Under the pieces are notes generated by a model, which did not search any database, was not told where the DNA came from, and saw only the letters and a program-made list of their open reading frames with translations. The position numbers were made by a program, and so were the translations under genes. Below are positions 1 to 12,100 of a DNA stretch of 64,000 nt, one piece after another. Source of the DNA: Colletotrichum lupini (lineage: Eukaryota > Ascomycota > Sordariomycetes > Glomerellales > Glomerellaceae); assembly GCF_023278565.1 (NCBI RefSeq), contig NC_064679.1:3100001-3164000 (forward strand), given 5' to 3'. The first letter of the stretch is position 1, and each line of letters begins with the position of its first letter.

Positions 1-1304
1 CTTCGCCCATGATATGATCTACAGGAAGGAATCACGAAAGAATGAAGAAAAGGGCTACGGTTACAGGGACTCTAACCAGCCTCTGGCCGCTTTTGCCACG
101 CCATGTCAGGTCAGGTTGCCCTGCTTGGATCGGCCGCCCCGGTTCCGTGGCCCAGGCGGCCAAGGGGGAGGGGAGAGCGCACGCACACTTGCACGCACGC
201 ACGCATCGCTCGCGAGGCCACGGCGGGAACGGCCCTCATGTCAGCGTTGCATCCTGCTGGAAACCGTAGTCCCCTTCCCTCGATCTTACGGGGGAGAATC
301 ATGAAAGGAAGGGGAGGGGATGGGGGCGGCATGGCATGGCATGGGCCAGGCTGGCTTCTGCAGGCGTCCGAGAACTCTTGGCCAGGCGCGGGAACGCACC
401 AGGATGTGAGTGAGAAAACGGTTTTGCTTGACCAGCAGGAACCAGAGATGAGACGTCGGCTGCAGAAGGCTGGGCCGTTCACCTCTCTGTCCATTGTTCT
501 TCCATCTTCCATCGGTCCAAAAGGAAGAATTGTCGGAGCCAGGCCAATTGAGGAAGAAACCCAATCTGGGCTTATCGAGTCTGTAGCGGCTCGGCCATGA
601 GAGTTTTCCCAAGTCATGACAATAGAGAAACATCGTTTCGGCCGGGAGGCCAGGATTGTGGTACTCGGGGCTTCTTCCTGCATCGCAGTGCATCGCAGAT
701 GGTAAAGAGTTCGAAAACGTGGGCTTTGTGGGACCCTGAAAAACCTTGGCCGAAGCAGCTTATTCTTCTGCAGTGCCTTGGTGCTTCCAGCATCAAGTTG
801 CTGGGCATCAGCAGACATTGAGGTTGACGTCCAAGGGGGCTCGAGAGCCACACCAAGGGCCACGCCCCGTCGCATTCGCAGCGTATTGCGTGTACGAGTC
901 AGGCGCATGAAAGCAAGAGCAAACAACCTCCCTAGGTTCGGCTCGTCGTCTGAATAAGCTATGAGCAAGAGTCGTAAAATACCGTAAGCAGAGGAAGGCG
1001 AGACAGAATAGGAACGGGGCATAAATCCACGACGACACACACACACGCACACATCTGTGCGGAGGCGGGAGCTAAAAAAGCGACTGTCACGGGCTGGGCC
1101 AAACCTGTTTTACAAATGTGTTAATCGTCTCCACCGGGAATCGTTGAAAGAAACATGTTGCGCCACGGAGTGGCCAAGGTGAAGCGTACGGGGGCCAATG
1201 GCGGTTCTCGCGTGTCTGGACACAACGTCTAGCAAGGTCCATCGCTGTCGGTCCTGGTCCTGGTGGTATTCCGTCGACCGGAAGGCAGTATAAGGTATTG
1301 CGTA

Positions 1305-1322
1305 GATAGGTAGGTAGGTAGT
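1305..1322. repeat. TAGG tetranucleotide microsatellite
   Basis: Four near-perfect TAGG units. The same TAGGTAGGT/ACCTACCTA core recurs at many other non-coding places in the window. Confidence 0.85.
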
Positions 1323-2336
1323 TAGTTACACTGGCCATGGCAACCGAGAGAAGCGACGTGATGTTCAAGTGCCGATGGTACCGCTGTGTCGATTGCACCG
1401 CGAATTGCCCTTCCGACTGGTACGGTTACCGTGTATCTGTGAGAGTTGATGAACGCCCCCGAGGCTGTCTGTCCCAAAAAGCCCGCCACTGGCTGGCAGA
1501 ATGGCACACCAGTCGGCGACGGGACCCGGTTGGAGGGTCCCGCGATGATCGATCAAACAAACCACGGACGCCGGCGAGGGTTAGGTTACGTTACGCATGG
1601 CCGCCCGTAAGACGAGGTAGGCGACGTATGAAGAAGGAAACATTAGGGGCCCTTTCGGCGTCTGATGGTTGTAGCAAAAGGTAGATGGGAGCTCTTGGAA
1701 GGGGAAGAGAGACACAGACGTGAATGGATGACGATGTGTTTTGGACGTATTGGAAGAAAGGGTGACATCGTCTTGATTGCCCCTCTTGTCCCCTCGGTAG
1801 GCCTGCTAGAGCATGAATCAGAGATTACCCAGATGAAGGAAAAGGGAAAAAAAAGAAAGCAAACCACTAAACGATGAAGGCATGCATATATCCCGTCCCT
1901 CCACCAGGGAACTTGGAGAGGGCATGGCAGGCCGCCAACCTAAGCGTACATGAGGAGATGTGAACCGTTGCCCATGAACAATTAAACGGGGGTTGGCCAT
2001 AGAGAGGGGCAGAGGCATAGCTATTATGACTTACATATGTAAGTATGTTAAGCTGGGGGTGTGATGGTTCATGGTGGTGTAAGAGGTGGTGTGGTGGTGA
2101 AGGGAAGGGTGGTGGCCGTGTCTCCACAGCGGCTAGACACCCGCAGATGTACATTGGCTGCTGGTGCTGCTGGTTACTGGCTGCTGGCTGTTGTCTGCGA
2201 ACAGGAAGCGATGGAGATCGGAATCGACCATGCCTGAATGGGTTCCCACAAAGGAAAAGGTGATGGGCGAGATCATCTCCATAGCTATGTAGATGCTCTT
2301 CTACAGTTGGAGGGAACATGGAAGGGGAAGGGGGTG

Positions 2337-2375
2337 GGCAGGCAAGGCAAGGCAAGGCAGGGCAGGGCAGGGCAG
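2337..2375. repeat. AAGGC/AGGGC pentanucleotide repeat
   Basis: Three AAGGC-type units run directly into three AGGGC-type units, so this is a pentanucleotide microsatellite with one internal base switch. Confidence 0.85.
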
Positions 2376-2669
2376 GTCGAAGACGGGAAGGGGAGGGGAG
2401 GGGAGGTACCTAGGTGAAGGTGGGGAGCTTGGGAGCGTGATGGGAGGAGGCTGAAGAAGAAGAAGAGGTTCAGGGGGTGTGAGAACTGCGAATGGTCAGG
2501 CACGCCGCAAACTGGGGGAACAAAGGCCCCCCCCCCCTTCTTCAACTGGAACTGGCAGCTGGGTTTCGATGGGGGAAGAGGGGATGGCACTGGATGGGTA
2601 CAGTATATTGTAGTAGAGGGGATGGAGGGGAGAACCTGAAAGATGGAATGGGGGAATAGATGAGCGTTC

Positions 2670-2692
2670 GCTGCTGCTGCTGCTGCTGCTGC
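2670..2692. repeat. GCT trinucleotide microsatellite
   Basis: Seven perfect GCT units plus two bases. It is not inside a supported coding frame. Confidence 0.9.
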
Positions 2693-4196
2693 ACGAGCGG
2701 GTAGCCAGGGTCCAAAGGGTAGTTCCCGCACTGCAAAAAGGAAACACAGCGGGCCATGTCCACCTGCCAGACCTTGTAAGGTGTAACTACTTTACTACGT
2801 AGGTAGGTTTTGCAACTTGTAGTGTCACTGCCCCGGTCTCCGTACGCAGTCAGGGAGTACAGAGTACCTACTCCCCTCGCCGTGTAAGTCGTTCCCGCCC
2901 CCGTCCATCCAGTCTCCCGTCCCGTTAGCAACGGCCCCCAGTCACCTTCCCCGGCCGGTGCCAATCTCAGTCAAGGCATGCCTTGTTCAGCCATCAACAG
3001 CAAGAAGGACCAAAATCTACCGTCATCATCATGGCTTCTCAACATTCTCTTCAGACCGATAGCATGTAGTTCAGAGGCGGATCGAGGCTCGCTTGTCACT
3101 TGGCCCTATAATCATCTATTGTCTGGGCTTCACTTACTGGTGTTGTAAATTCCCGTCGGGAAGCAATAGAGGATAACCTCGATGTAGAAATGAACAGCAC
3201 CCATCACATTCACCAGTGGCTCAACATGAGCTCACAGACACGTACTAATGCTACCGAGACAACACACTACCTACCCCATACAAGGAAATAGCTTATACGG
3301 ATAGCAATGGGCAGCGATTGGCGTCCACCCCAGCATGATAAGCGGCAAGCCTCAACGTTGGCGAAAGCACCTACCTATGTACCTAGCACCCCTCGCCGGC
3401 CTCTTCTGCTTCAGCCCTCCCACTTGTCTTCTACCCCAGACCATTGGGTGCCGCTGCGCCGGCATTCTCTTTTTGACAGCCACCCATCACAGCTAGCAGT
3501 GGGCATGCACTCGACACCACCCATCCAGAGTAGGAACATGGCTATCCGTTCCCGAGGCGAGGCCCAGACGCAAGGGCCATGAGCCGCTGTTGAGGCCGGG
3601 AAAGAAGAAAGCCAAGGGCAGCTCAGGATAGCTCAGAACAGCTCAAGATGTGTGACTGCCATCACCTACCCGCACCTCCCCTGGCAATATCCTCTGCCTC
3701 CACGGGCCCGTGTCTCCCTGTATTGTGTACTCATACATCGTTGGAAGAGGTTATCCTGCCGAGGCTGATGCAGCAGAGGCACCAGCAGAGGCACCAGCTT
3801 CTCTGCACCATCAATCACCCATCCCCCCATCCATATCCACTACCGGCAGCTTGTTGTGGACCACGATAACAACCTCTCGGTTGTCGCCGTGCATTTGGAC
3901 TGGCACGGCTCGTTCGGGGAGAATAAATTGGTTGGAGGTGTGGAAACTCGCCCACCCATAGCCACAACCCTCTTCGTCCGTTGTTTCGTTTCTCTAAACC
4001 CTTTCATCGTCTTCTACTCTTGCAGCAGTATTGCAGGCACTGCTGCTTCCTAGCTTGCATCAAGTCATCCCAAAAGGACGGAAAGGGAGCAGCACCTCTG
4101 GTGTCTGCTGTACACCACCACGCCGGTCGTCCCCTCCATCACCATCAACCCCTGGTTAACTGCCCACAAGGCCGTGCCCTGCTCATGCTATGCGAA

Positions 4197-4244
4197 GGGC
4201 GAGGATATTCTGCCAGCAGCTCCCGATATCCTGCCCCCAAGTGT
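4197..4244 (+). repeat. Left arm of 48-bp perfect inverted repeat
   Basis: Begins GGGCGAGGATATTCTGCC and is exactly complementary to 4,929-4,976. Confidence 0.9.
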
Positions 4245-4299
4245 GGCTGCGACCGCCCCTGCCTCCGACCACGGAGCCCAGCTGCCCATACCCACCCAC

Positions 4300-4340
4300 T
4301 TACCTACCCACTTACCTACCTACCTACCTACCTACCTACC
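4300..4340. repeat. ACCT/TACC microsatellite
   Basis: A run of ACCT units with a few CCAC interruptions, inside the inverted-repeat-bounded segment. Confidence 0.85.
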
Positions 4341-4375
4341 CACCTATAACCACTACTTCGTCGACCTTACCGTTA

Positions 4376-4402
4376 CTACCGCTACCGCTACCGCTACCGC
4401 TA
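4376..4402. repeat. CCGCTA hexanucleotide repeat
   Basis: Four tandem CTACCG units lie at the left border of the RIP-like interior. Confidence 0.85.
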
Positions 4403-4928
4403 ATTAAAGCTATTCTTAACGTTAATATACTATAAGAAGAGAATAATTGCAAAGTAGACGATCCCTTTATTTACTAGTATACCGTTAATTATAACGAATA
4501 CGGTTACATAGAGTACGACTACTTACTTTACGGCTAGCGCTCTAGCCTGCCTAAGGCTAGAGTAGTACTTAACAAGGCTACCTACGAGGCTAGCTTTGCG
4601 GTTACGATCGAAAGTAATAACGCCTCGCAGAGTTAACCCGCTTAAATAAGCGTTATAAATCCTTAACCTCGTTTATAGACTACCGCTAGTAAGCCGCTAC
4701 TAGCTTTTCGAGCGAGTTAATTAGGTAGCTGGGTAGCTGCCCAGCTAGGCAATTAGGCTAATTCGATAGAATCGTCGACTTAGGCTAACGCGTCGATTGC
4801 CGTACTTTTTACTAAAATAATTTAAGTCAATTAACGGCCTCTGATTAGCTAACCCACTCGAATGCTGACTACGCAGAGCCTAGCTTACGTGTGTGCCCGA
4901 GACCGGCGGTCGTGTGGCGGCTGTAGCT

Positions 4929-4976
4929 ACACTTGGGGGCAGGATATCGGGAGCTGCTGGCAGAATATCCTCGCCC
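4929..4976 (-). repeat. Right arm of 48-bp perfect inverted repeat
   Basis: Begins ACACTTGGGGGCAGGATA on the plus strand and is the reverse complement of 4,197-4,244. Confidence 0.9.
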
Positions 4977-7900
4977 TATGCGAAAGGGAACAGATGTCCA
5001 TCCATCATGAGTGTGGGGTCTTTTTTGAACCCATGATTTCTTTCTTGGCTTGTGCGTCGGTCATGAACGTGACCTGTTGATCCAATCGCATACGGGGATT
5101 CGGGGTGAACCAACAGCCAAGGCGTTTCTACACAGTCGGCCATCCTTTCGTCGATGGCTCTCCCCTCCATCTTCGCAATCGCTGCCGCCAATGCCTTGCC
5201 CCATGCCTGCTCATTCCTTGTTGGAGGGCACAGGGCCATACTGTGCAGTAGCTGTATTGTATAGCTAAGCTCGATTCTTCACACCACCTTTCTCCGAGGC
5301 AGAAGATTCCCACGTACAGTCTGTCTCCTCCTCCCGAACAAGCATGTCTGATCCCATCACTCTTGATCTTTTGATTTGTCCAGCTTTGTTGTGCTGCCGG
5401 GGCACTTTCCAGTTGTTGAGTCATCTGGTTCGCAGTAGCGTCAGCATATCTTACCGTGGTCCCTTCGCTCCTTATCTGCACTCTCAGCCGCTGCCGAGGA
5501 GGACGCGTTGTAGAGGCGCGACACCCTGACGCGAGGTAACGACAAGCAAGAGCCTGGCCATCATGATCACTCGCGAAACAAGCGGGGAAATCTGACCGAA
5601 GCCACGCGAGACCTCTGTGGTTGACCGGTCTTTTGCTTCCATTATGTCCGAGGCATCTCCGCCCTGCGGAAGTCGTCTCGGCGGAATCCTTCCTCGTTCT
5701 CGACTTCGATATGCACACATCCCAGCTTTGAGCCACCTCGGCTGAAACGCATCCACTCGTCGACAATTCTTGCTTGTCGACGTCGAGACTCGACCAAGGC
5801 CGCTGCAGAGACACGAGTAAGTGGAAGCTTCTTCACGACTAAGAAAAACGCTCTTTTTTGCGTCTTGCTTTCGAAGTTTGTCGTTGGGCAGAGGCCGAGA
5901 CGAAGCTAGTGAAGCACCGTCTCCGCGCAAGTGCCATTTTGCGGTCTCGATAGCTATGGCGTCGTTGCTTTCCTTGACCGCTCTCTTCTCGGTTGTAAAA
6001 GTCCATTTCCATCGCCGCCTTTACGATGACGGGTTGCCAGTTGGTATCGAGTTTCAGCTGTGGCGCATACTGATATATAGACCAGGCTAGGGCCACAGGC
6101 CAGGAGCCAATGAGTGACGACGTTTGTCGATGTGTGAACGTCCGTGATGCCCGTCAGCGATGGAGACCCATGCAGCACTCCAAAGCATCTTTGAGCTGCC
6201 AGTCGCATGCTCCGCTGTCGCCTGATGAGGGACGATGCAAGTCGAGAGGCTTTTGTGGCCAATGCAAGATGTGCTTCTGCTCTGCCGTCCTGTCTTCTTG
6301 CACAACGGCTGTCCGAGCATATCATCTCCAAGGTCTCGGATCCGCGTAACTCCTCCGTAATGGCCATTGCGATTTGGACCGTCGGCAATCGCATTACATA
6401 TGTGACTTTCCATAGGCAGATCCGTGACACTATGCTCACCTATCCGTACGCGGCCCTATAGCTGGTACTCGCTGCTTTCTGGTCTGCATAATTGTCGCCT
6501 GTGAGCTGAAACCTATCTGCTCTCTTCGAGACAGAATGACAGGTAGTAGAGCCCAATGATTTGGACGAGAGAACCCCGGAGGAGGGGAAGTGTGCAAAAT
6601 CGCATTTCCTGTATGAATGGAAACCCCAGTCAAGCTCGAGCAAATCAGCACAGCCTGCTTGCTTGACTTGGCTGCAGTGTCTTGCATCGCCCTTGTCCTA
6701 CCTAACCTTTTCGGTCAGCTAATCGCCGACGGTAGCATCTCACATCCCCCAACTTGCGACGATTTTGTTGAAGACTGACCATGTGATGGGTACACCGTCC
6801 TGACTGTGCTGTTTTTGTTGGCCCAGATTTGGTTCGGACTCCTTGCTAGATAGACAGGACGCTTCAGCTCGACGATTACATTTGGCAGTTATTTCGTCCG
6901 CAATGCTTCCCCAGTGTCGAGATGATGACGAAATGTCTCTTGCCTAGCCAACTTAGGCGGCACCGGTCGCGCCTCTAAATGTGGCGCGTGATGTGATAAA
7001 CGGGTCCATTATTGCTCATGTTATCGAAATGATTGCTAGCGGCTGGCATGCAGCATTTTACCAGGAAGCTCTAGACGAGAGGAAGCCGCGGGTAATGGAG
7101 GATAATAGGAGCTGCGGGCTGACCTCATCTGTGTCAGAGCCGTGTGCGACGACGCAACGATGGCCTCCTCAAGTCCGGCGCCTGCTTTGACGAAGGCGTC
7201 GTGTTGTAACATTGCCGTGGAGTTATGATTCGTACGCCGAAGTAGCTGCTGCAGCATCGCAATTATTCTTTCTGCTAGGGCCTTGAGTTCCTCTTCTACA
7301 GATCCGTAATGACCCTTTTACGCCCCTCGTAAGGTATCAATATGCAGAGTGAGGTTTGAGTCTAAATTAGTACCTCTTTTCGTCCGTGGCGATCAAGAGA
7401 CAAGAGACACGAGTCGAGACCAGGGCCGCATGTCATCTTTGCTCGTGTAAGAATGCTCGGAGACGAGGCCGTCGTTTTGCAGAAGTCAGACGCCCCGTGA
7501 AAGGCACGACGTTCGGCTAGCAGGAGCACCTTGGCGGAAACCATCCTTGATCCCATCCGTTTCGCCCGCCTTCAACCGTATTGTGGACAGGGGTCGACGT
7601 CGATAGCGTGTGCGCCATTGCTGGGGTCCTAGTCGATGGTAAGTCAGAATGGCACGCAGACTGGAGCGATTGGCTGAACAGATTAATGGCGACAAGAACG
7701 GTGTCTGTGCGAGAAAAGAGGGCGGCGACGGGACTTGTCCATTGAGCGAGTCAGTGTCGGGAATTTTCCCGCCTCCACTCTTGAACCACTTTGTGCCCGA
7801 CGGTCGACCTCACTCGACTGGCCGTCTGGCGTGTGTTCCGTACGGAGTACGGATACCGGATATCGAGATGCAGCGGAATGGCACTACCTTGCCTCGAGAC

Positions 7901-10900
7901 TTGGTTGCCATAGTTGGAGGAATCGTTACAGCGGCCGGCTACTTCTGGTTTCGATTGCTCTTCATATTACACAACCTTTGAGCCAAAAGTTGATAGACTC
8001 CTTTTGGGTTGACCAGCAAGTCGACAAGGCATCGTTAGACGTCTGTGTGTTGCGCGCCGTATACATCCCAGGCAAGGTTTCACGTCAAGGACAATTGACC
8101 CCATGGTTCCCTCGGCACATTGTTGCTGCTTCGAGAATAGCTTGGTGATGCTGAAAACTGCTGCTTTCGACCAGCGGGGCCAACCTAGAAGTAACGGGAT
8201 CCTCGAAGTAGCTCCGAGGAGCTAAGGATGGTTGGTAGGAATCGCCGCTTTAATGTTTCTTGCAGTCTTTGGGACGAGGATCCAGAGTTGTCAAACTGAA
8301 GTCTTGCAAGTTGCAACTCCTCGTAGGTATGGCGAAGGGAAACAGATCCATGGCATAGTGCTACATTCCAAGTTGGGCTATCTGCATATGATGCGTCAGG
8401 AAGACACAGAATAACTATGCGCCCTGTTGTTTCGTAACTACTTTGTAGGGATGCTCCCTTTCTCCGTGCGTGATTAAGCGTATAATACTGAGGTGACAGC
8501 AGACTGCTCCTCTGGTGGCAAATGAGACTGTCTTGTTGACTGAAAATCCTCCGTACTGTTAGTGAAGGGCCGCCCAGCCGCCTTCTGCACTGTTTCGAAG
8601 TTTGCCTACCGAAGCCAGCTACTGCTAACTTGGGCCGCATCACACGCCGTGGACCGACGCTTGGCCGATGTTCATAGACGTTCGACGAGGAGCGAACGAA
8701 TGCTGCTTTTGGAGACCTTGCCGAGGACCAGGAAACGACATATTTGCCAGTGATAGTGCTTCACTCTTCTCGAATTGGCGGAAATGAAGCTGAGTCGAAT
8801 CAGAGTATCAAGTCTGAGCCTATGCTTTGGGGCCTTAAAGCGGCCAGGAGACGCCGAAGGATGAAGAGAGGAGCTGACCCAAGGTTGTTCGGAAGGACGC
8901 TGATCGAGTCACCTTCTAAGCCGGACTAGCCGGAGAGAGTGCGGATAGAGCGGGCTGTTTCTGCTGTAAACTCCTCTGAAGCAGCAAACGATTCGCCCTG
9001 CTCGTTTGAAGCAGTGATTGCTACTTTGCTCGAACCTGAATGACTAGACTTCGTCCGACTTCTTGATCATGGACGTTGATGCCAGATGGCATGCTGAGCT
9101 GATGACTCCTCTATGCCCCACTCTAGTTGCTGAGTATACATAGTGTGAAAGCGTGGGATCATGGATGTGAGGTTCGGGTGATGGCCGTGGTGGGCGTGGT
9201 TGTGGTAGTGAGATGGTGGGCAAGTGTGGCCGGCATGGGCTACCGCCAGGCCTCTTCTGGGGCTCAACGATGGGTAGTGATCGCTCCCGCACCTCATCTA
9301 CGCAAGCCGGGGAGCCACTTCGCCGCAGCAATCCTGCCCGCTTTCTTTTCTAATGCAGTCAGTCGCAGTGTCGCGAGACTGGGGCAGGGGGCAGCCCTCC
9401 GTGAGGAACCCCTGTCGATGCCTGGGACGGGCTAAGGGGGGTCTAGACGGGTCACCCACTGAGAGATATCAAGTATCAAGCAGCATTTGAACAGAAAGAT
9501 TTTCGAATGAGGCAGGGTGGTCGGGCGTGAATGCCTGCTTGAATGCCAGGTCGCTATTCCATGGTTCTCTTCTGTATCCAGGCGTGATGCTCCGAGCGGG
9601 CCTCGGTGGGCGTTAACCAAGACTTTTGGTGTCGGATGAAGCCCTTTTGGACTTCTTGTGCAGTGAGCATCTCGCCAGGGTGATTAGACCAAGCTGTAGT
9701 TGCATGGTTTGATGCGTACATGCGAAACTCCAGAGATCCAGAGGAGCTAGACTCAGAGACAGTACTGCACATTGCCATATTCAAAGTCATATGGAGTGGA
9801 GAGCAGGAAGCGTAGCCTCCGAAATGTCTTTTGGCGGCAAAGCGACAAGAGGGCGAGGCCAATGTGATAACACCTAGAACAAAACTCGTCGTCTCATACG
9901 GGGTAGGTGTTGGATTATCGACAGGGCTTGGATAGCAAGGAAATACCATTCCAGGTAGGTGCTGAAGGTTTGGTCCAGTCAAGAGGCGTGGCTGGTTCCA
10001 AGACTTTGACCGAGTGTTTGGTGCTTTGCCTTCGGTTGGTGTCGTTGGCATTGACGACGGCTTTGCGCGATCTTGATCATAGGCAGTGGAAAATGGGGAG
10101 AGAAGCGGATCTCTCCTCCATACGGACGTAGCCTGGCAGATTAGTGCGAGTAGAGTGTGAGGAACAGGGTGCGCTTCTGTCACGGACACAGATGGAAAAT
10201 TGCTTCGTGAGGTAGTCCGAGCAAAGTCGACGATGTATCGTCCTGGACGGATACCAGACGGATACCATTTCGATGCTCAGTTGACGACAAATAGTCCAGT
10301 CAAGCGTTGAACGGTCGAGGGAACGTGATCATACAACAAAGGAGGTTCTTTTGGTAGCAAGTATCGCAGACTCGGCATGAAGGGAATTCGTTGTAGATAG
10401 GTAGGCTCTCAATGCAGGTTGCCTCTCTGTAAGGAATTCTGTGATTGTGTAGGTGGGTTCTCGTAGGTAGTTTCCCGATATTCCATGACAGACTCACGCC
10501 CACCCCCCCGCCCTCCCTTGGTAATGAGGCAGGCACCGCGGAAAGAGGTACTTTCTCGTCGTGGATCAGGTCGCGTAAAGCGCAAAGAGTAGGTACTTCG
10601 TACATTCCTATGCTGCTAGCGAGGCAAGCACGTACTTCGGAGAGTGCGTTACATAAGCCACCTGCCTTCGATGCCCGCATATCATCATCTAGTTCTCCGT
10701 AGGTAATCTACAAATGCACCTTAGGCACCATGGCAGGCTTTCCCGTTGCTCGGCGCTGCTGCGCATTCTCCATCATGCAGGCGCGTGCAAGGCGCGCTCA
10801 CTTAATCGCTCTATTACTGCTGACCTTGGTTCGACCGGTCAGACAGATGCAGGCGCCAGCTAAGTGAGGTAAGATGCAGAAGCGGATGATGGACGCTGAG

Positions 10901-12100
10901 AGATATCCATGGATCGGAACATGTACCTGGTCTAGTAGCCTTCTTTCCAACAGATTACGAATCTACGGGGACCGCGATTGAGAATAGCCATCGGGTAAGG
11001 TAGCTTACACGTCGGTGGAGTACCTAAGGTACCTTGACTTGGACTGGGTCAAGCGGCGTTGGGCTGTTTGCTATATTCCCAGGTATTCTGTTGTAGGTGG
11101 CTTTGGCGGCAGCGAAGAGTATCTACTGCGTACAGCCTCTTCTACACCGTTTGGTTCCATGTCCTGCCCTTCTCTTTTTACTTGCCTGCCCGACCCCCCG
11201 TCTCAGATCCATAAGACCCCAGCTGAGCTGGACTCTTGTCTCCCATGTTGCCGACTGCGTTTACGCCGCTACGGAGGAGTACGAATGGAACACCTTACCT
11301 CGAACACGGACCGGCCGTCAAGCGAAGTGGACTGCCTATGGCGGCTACTAGTCCGGGCAGAGACGATGGGAACTCGCAACTCACAAGCCGCAAAGCAATA
11401 ACTCGGTCAAACTAGCTACCAGCCCGAGGGCATGGAGAGGGGGGAAGGACAACGTAAACCAGCTTCCATTGTGTTTCTGCTCCATTGCTAGCGTTGGTGC
11501 TGGCGCTGGCGCTGATACTGGCGCTGCTGCTCGTGCTGATGCTGGTGCCGGTATTGGTGCATGGCATCCCTGTCGATATCTCCCTGGCATCATCGTCGTC
11601 CGTGCCCACGCGCCCAGATGGGCAGGCCCAGAGTTGGATGTGCTCCTCTTTTTCGAGCAGGCTGCATACTACTGCGTATTATCGAGCAGGGGTCGGAGAA
11701 AGTGGTCATGCTGATGAATGAACCGTTTTCCCGTTTCTCACCACGCGGCAAGCGGCACGCAGCACGCGGCACGCCTGCGCCTGCATCCATACCTTACCGT
11801 ACGGAGGAGAACCCGTTTAGAGAAGCGTGTGATGACTACAATCTGTAACTTCAACTTTCAAGGCCGCTTGCTAAGTAAGTATATGTGTCTGAATAGTGAA
11901 TAGTGTTTACTTCTCTACCGGTACTCTATTGTCAAGTCAAGCCTCTTTTCCAGGTTCTTGCTGGATTCAGTACCTGCTTGGGTTCAAGTGCAGATGCAAT
12001 ACATGTCAAAATGCAGAAACGCATTTACACTACACGCCCTTTGCCGACGTTCAAGTTACAACTTATCGATGAAGCTGTCTTGGATTTCTTGGCTGGCTTC
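4977..12100. other. Gene-free stretch
   Basis: About 7 kb of normal base composition without a gene I can support. The open frames are short (up to 228 codons), scattered on both strands, mostly start at non-ATG codons and show no known motif. The minus-strand frame at 9,554-10,189 is the least implausible, but it starts at GTG and has no recognisable domain. A GCTGGC-type repeat lies at about 11,495-11,560. Confidence 0.45.
11495..11560. repeat. Imperfect GCT/GGC-type repeat
   Basis: An imperfect run of GCTGGC, GCTGCT and GCTGAT units. In one frame it would encode a long hydrophobic stretch that imitates a signal peptide, but that frame starts at TTG and I do not treat it as a gene. Confidence 0.7.

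Larger units (their letters stand above)
1..4196. other. Gene-free stretch, left edge
   Basis: I see no supportable gene here. The longest open frame (minus strand, about 111-1,052) begins at a GTG in a CA/GT-repeat, has no recognisable domain and an amino-acid make-up unlike the real genes of the window. The stretch carries simple repeats (TAGG units near 1,305-1,322, an AAGGC/AGGGC run at 2,337-2,375 and a GCT run at 2,670-2,692). The 2,280-2,740 part is purine-rich on the plus strand, so it would be pyrimidine-rich if transcribed leftwards. It could hold promoter or leader DNA of a gene beyond the window, but nothing proves that. Confidence 0.5.
4197..4976. mobile_element. Inverted-repeat-bounded, RIP-like relic
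   Basis: The arms 4,197-4,244 and 4,929-4,976 are exact reverse complements over 48 bases, and similarity fades inward through C/T-type differences. The interior from about 4,400 to 4,900 is rich in TA steps and poor in CA and TG while CG is kept. That is the expected mark of repeat-induced point mutation (CpA to TpA), as known from filamentous ascomycetes. There is no open frame of useful length inside. It could be a small terminal-inverted-repeat element or two copies of a repeat in opposite orientation. No target-site duplication was seen next to the arms. Confidence 0.5.

Noticed and set aside
111..1052. 313-codon minus-strand open frame
   Set aside because: It starts at GTG within a GT/CA repeat, has no domain or motif, and its residue composition looks random.
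9554..10189. 211-codon minus-strand open frame
   Set aside because: It has a GTG start, no recognisable family, and no splice or promoter context. It remains a weak candidate only.
11485..11721. Apparent signal-peptide protein
   Set aside because: The hydrophobic run is the translation of an imperfect GCT/GGC repeat and the frame starts at TTG.
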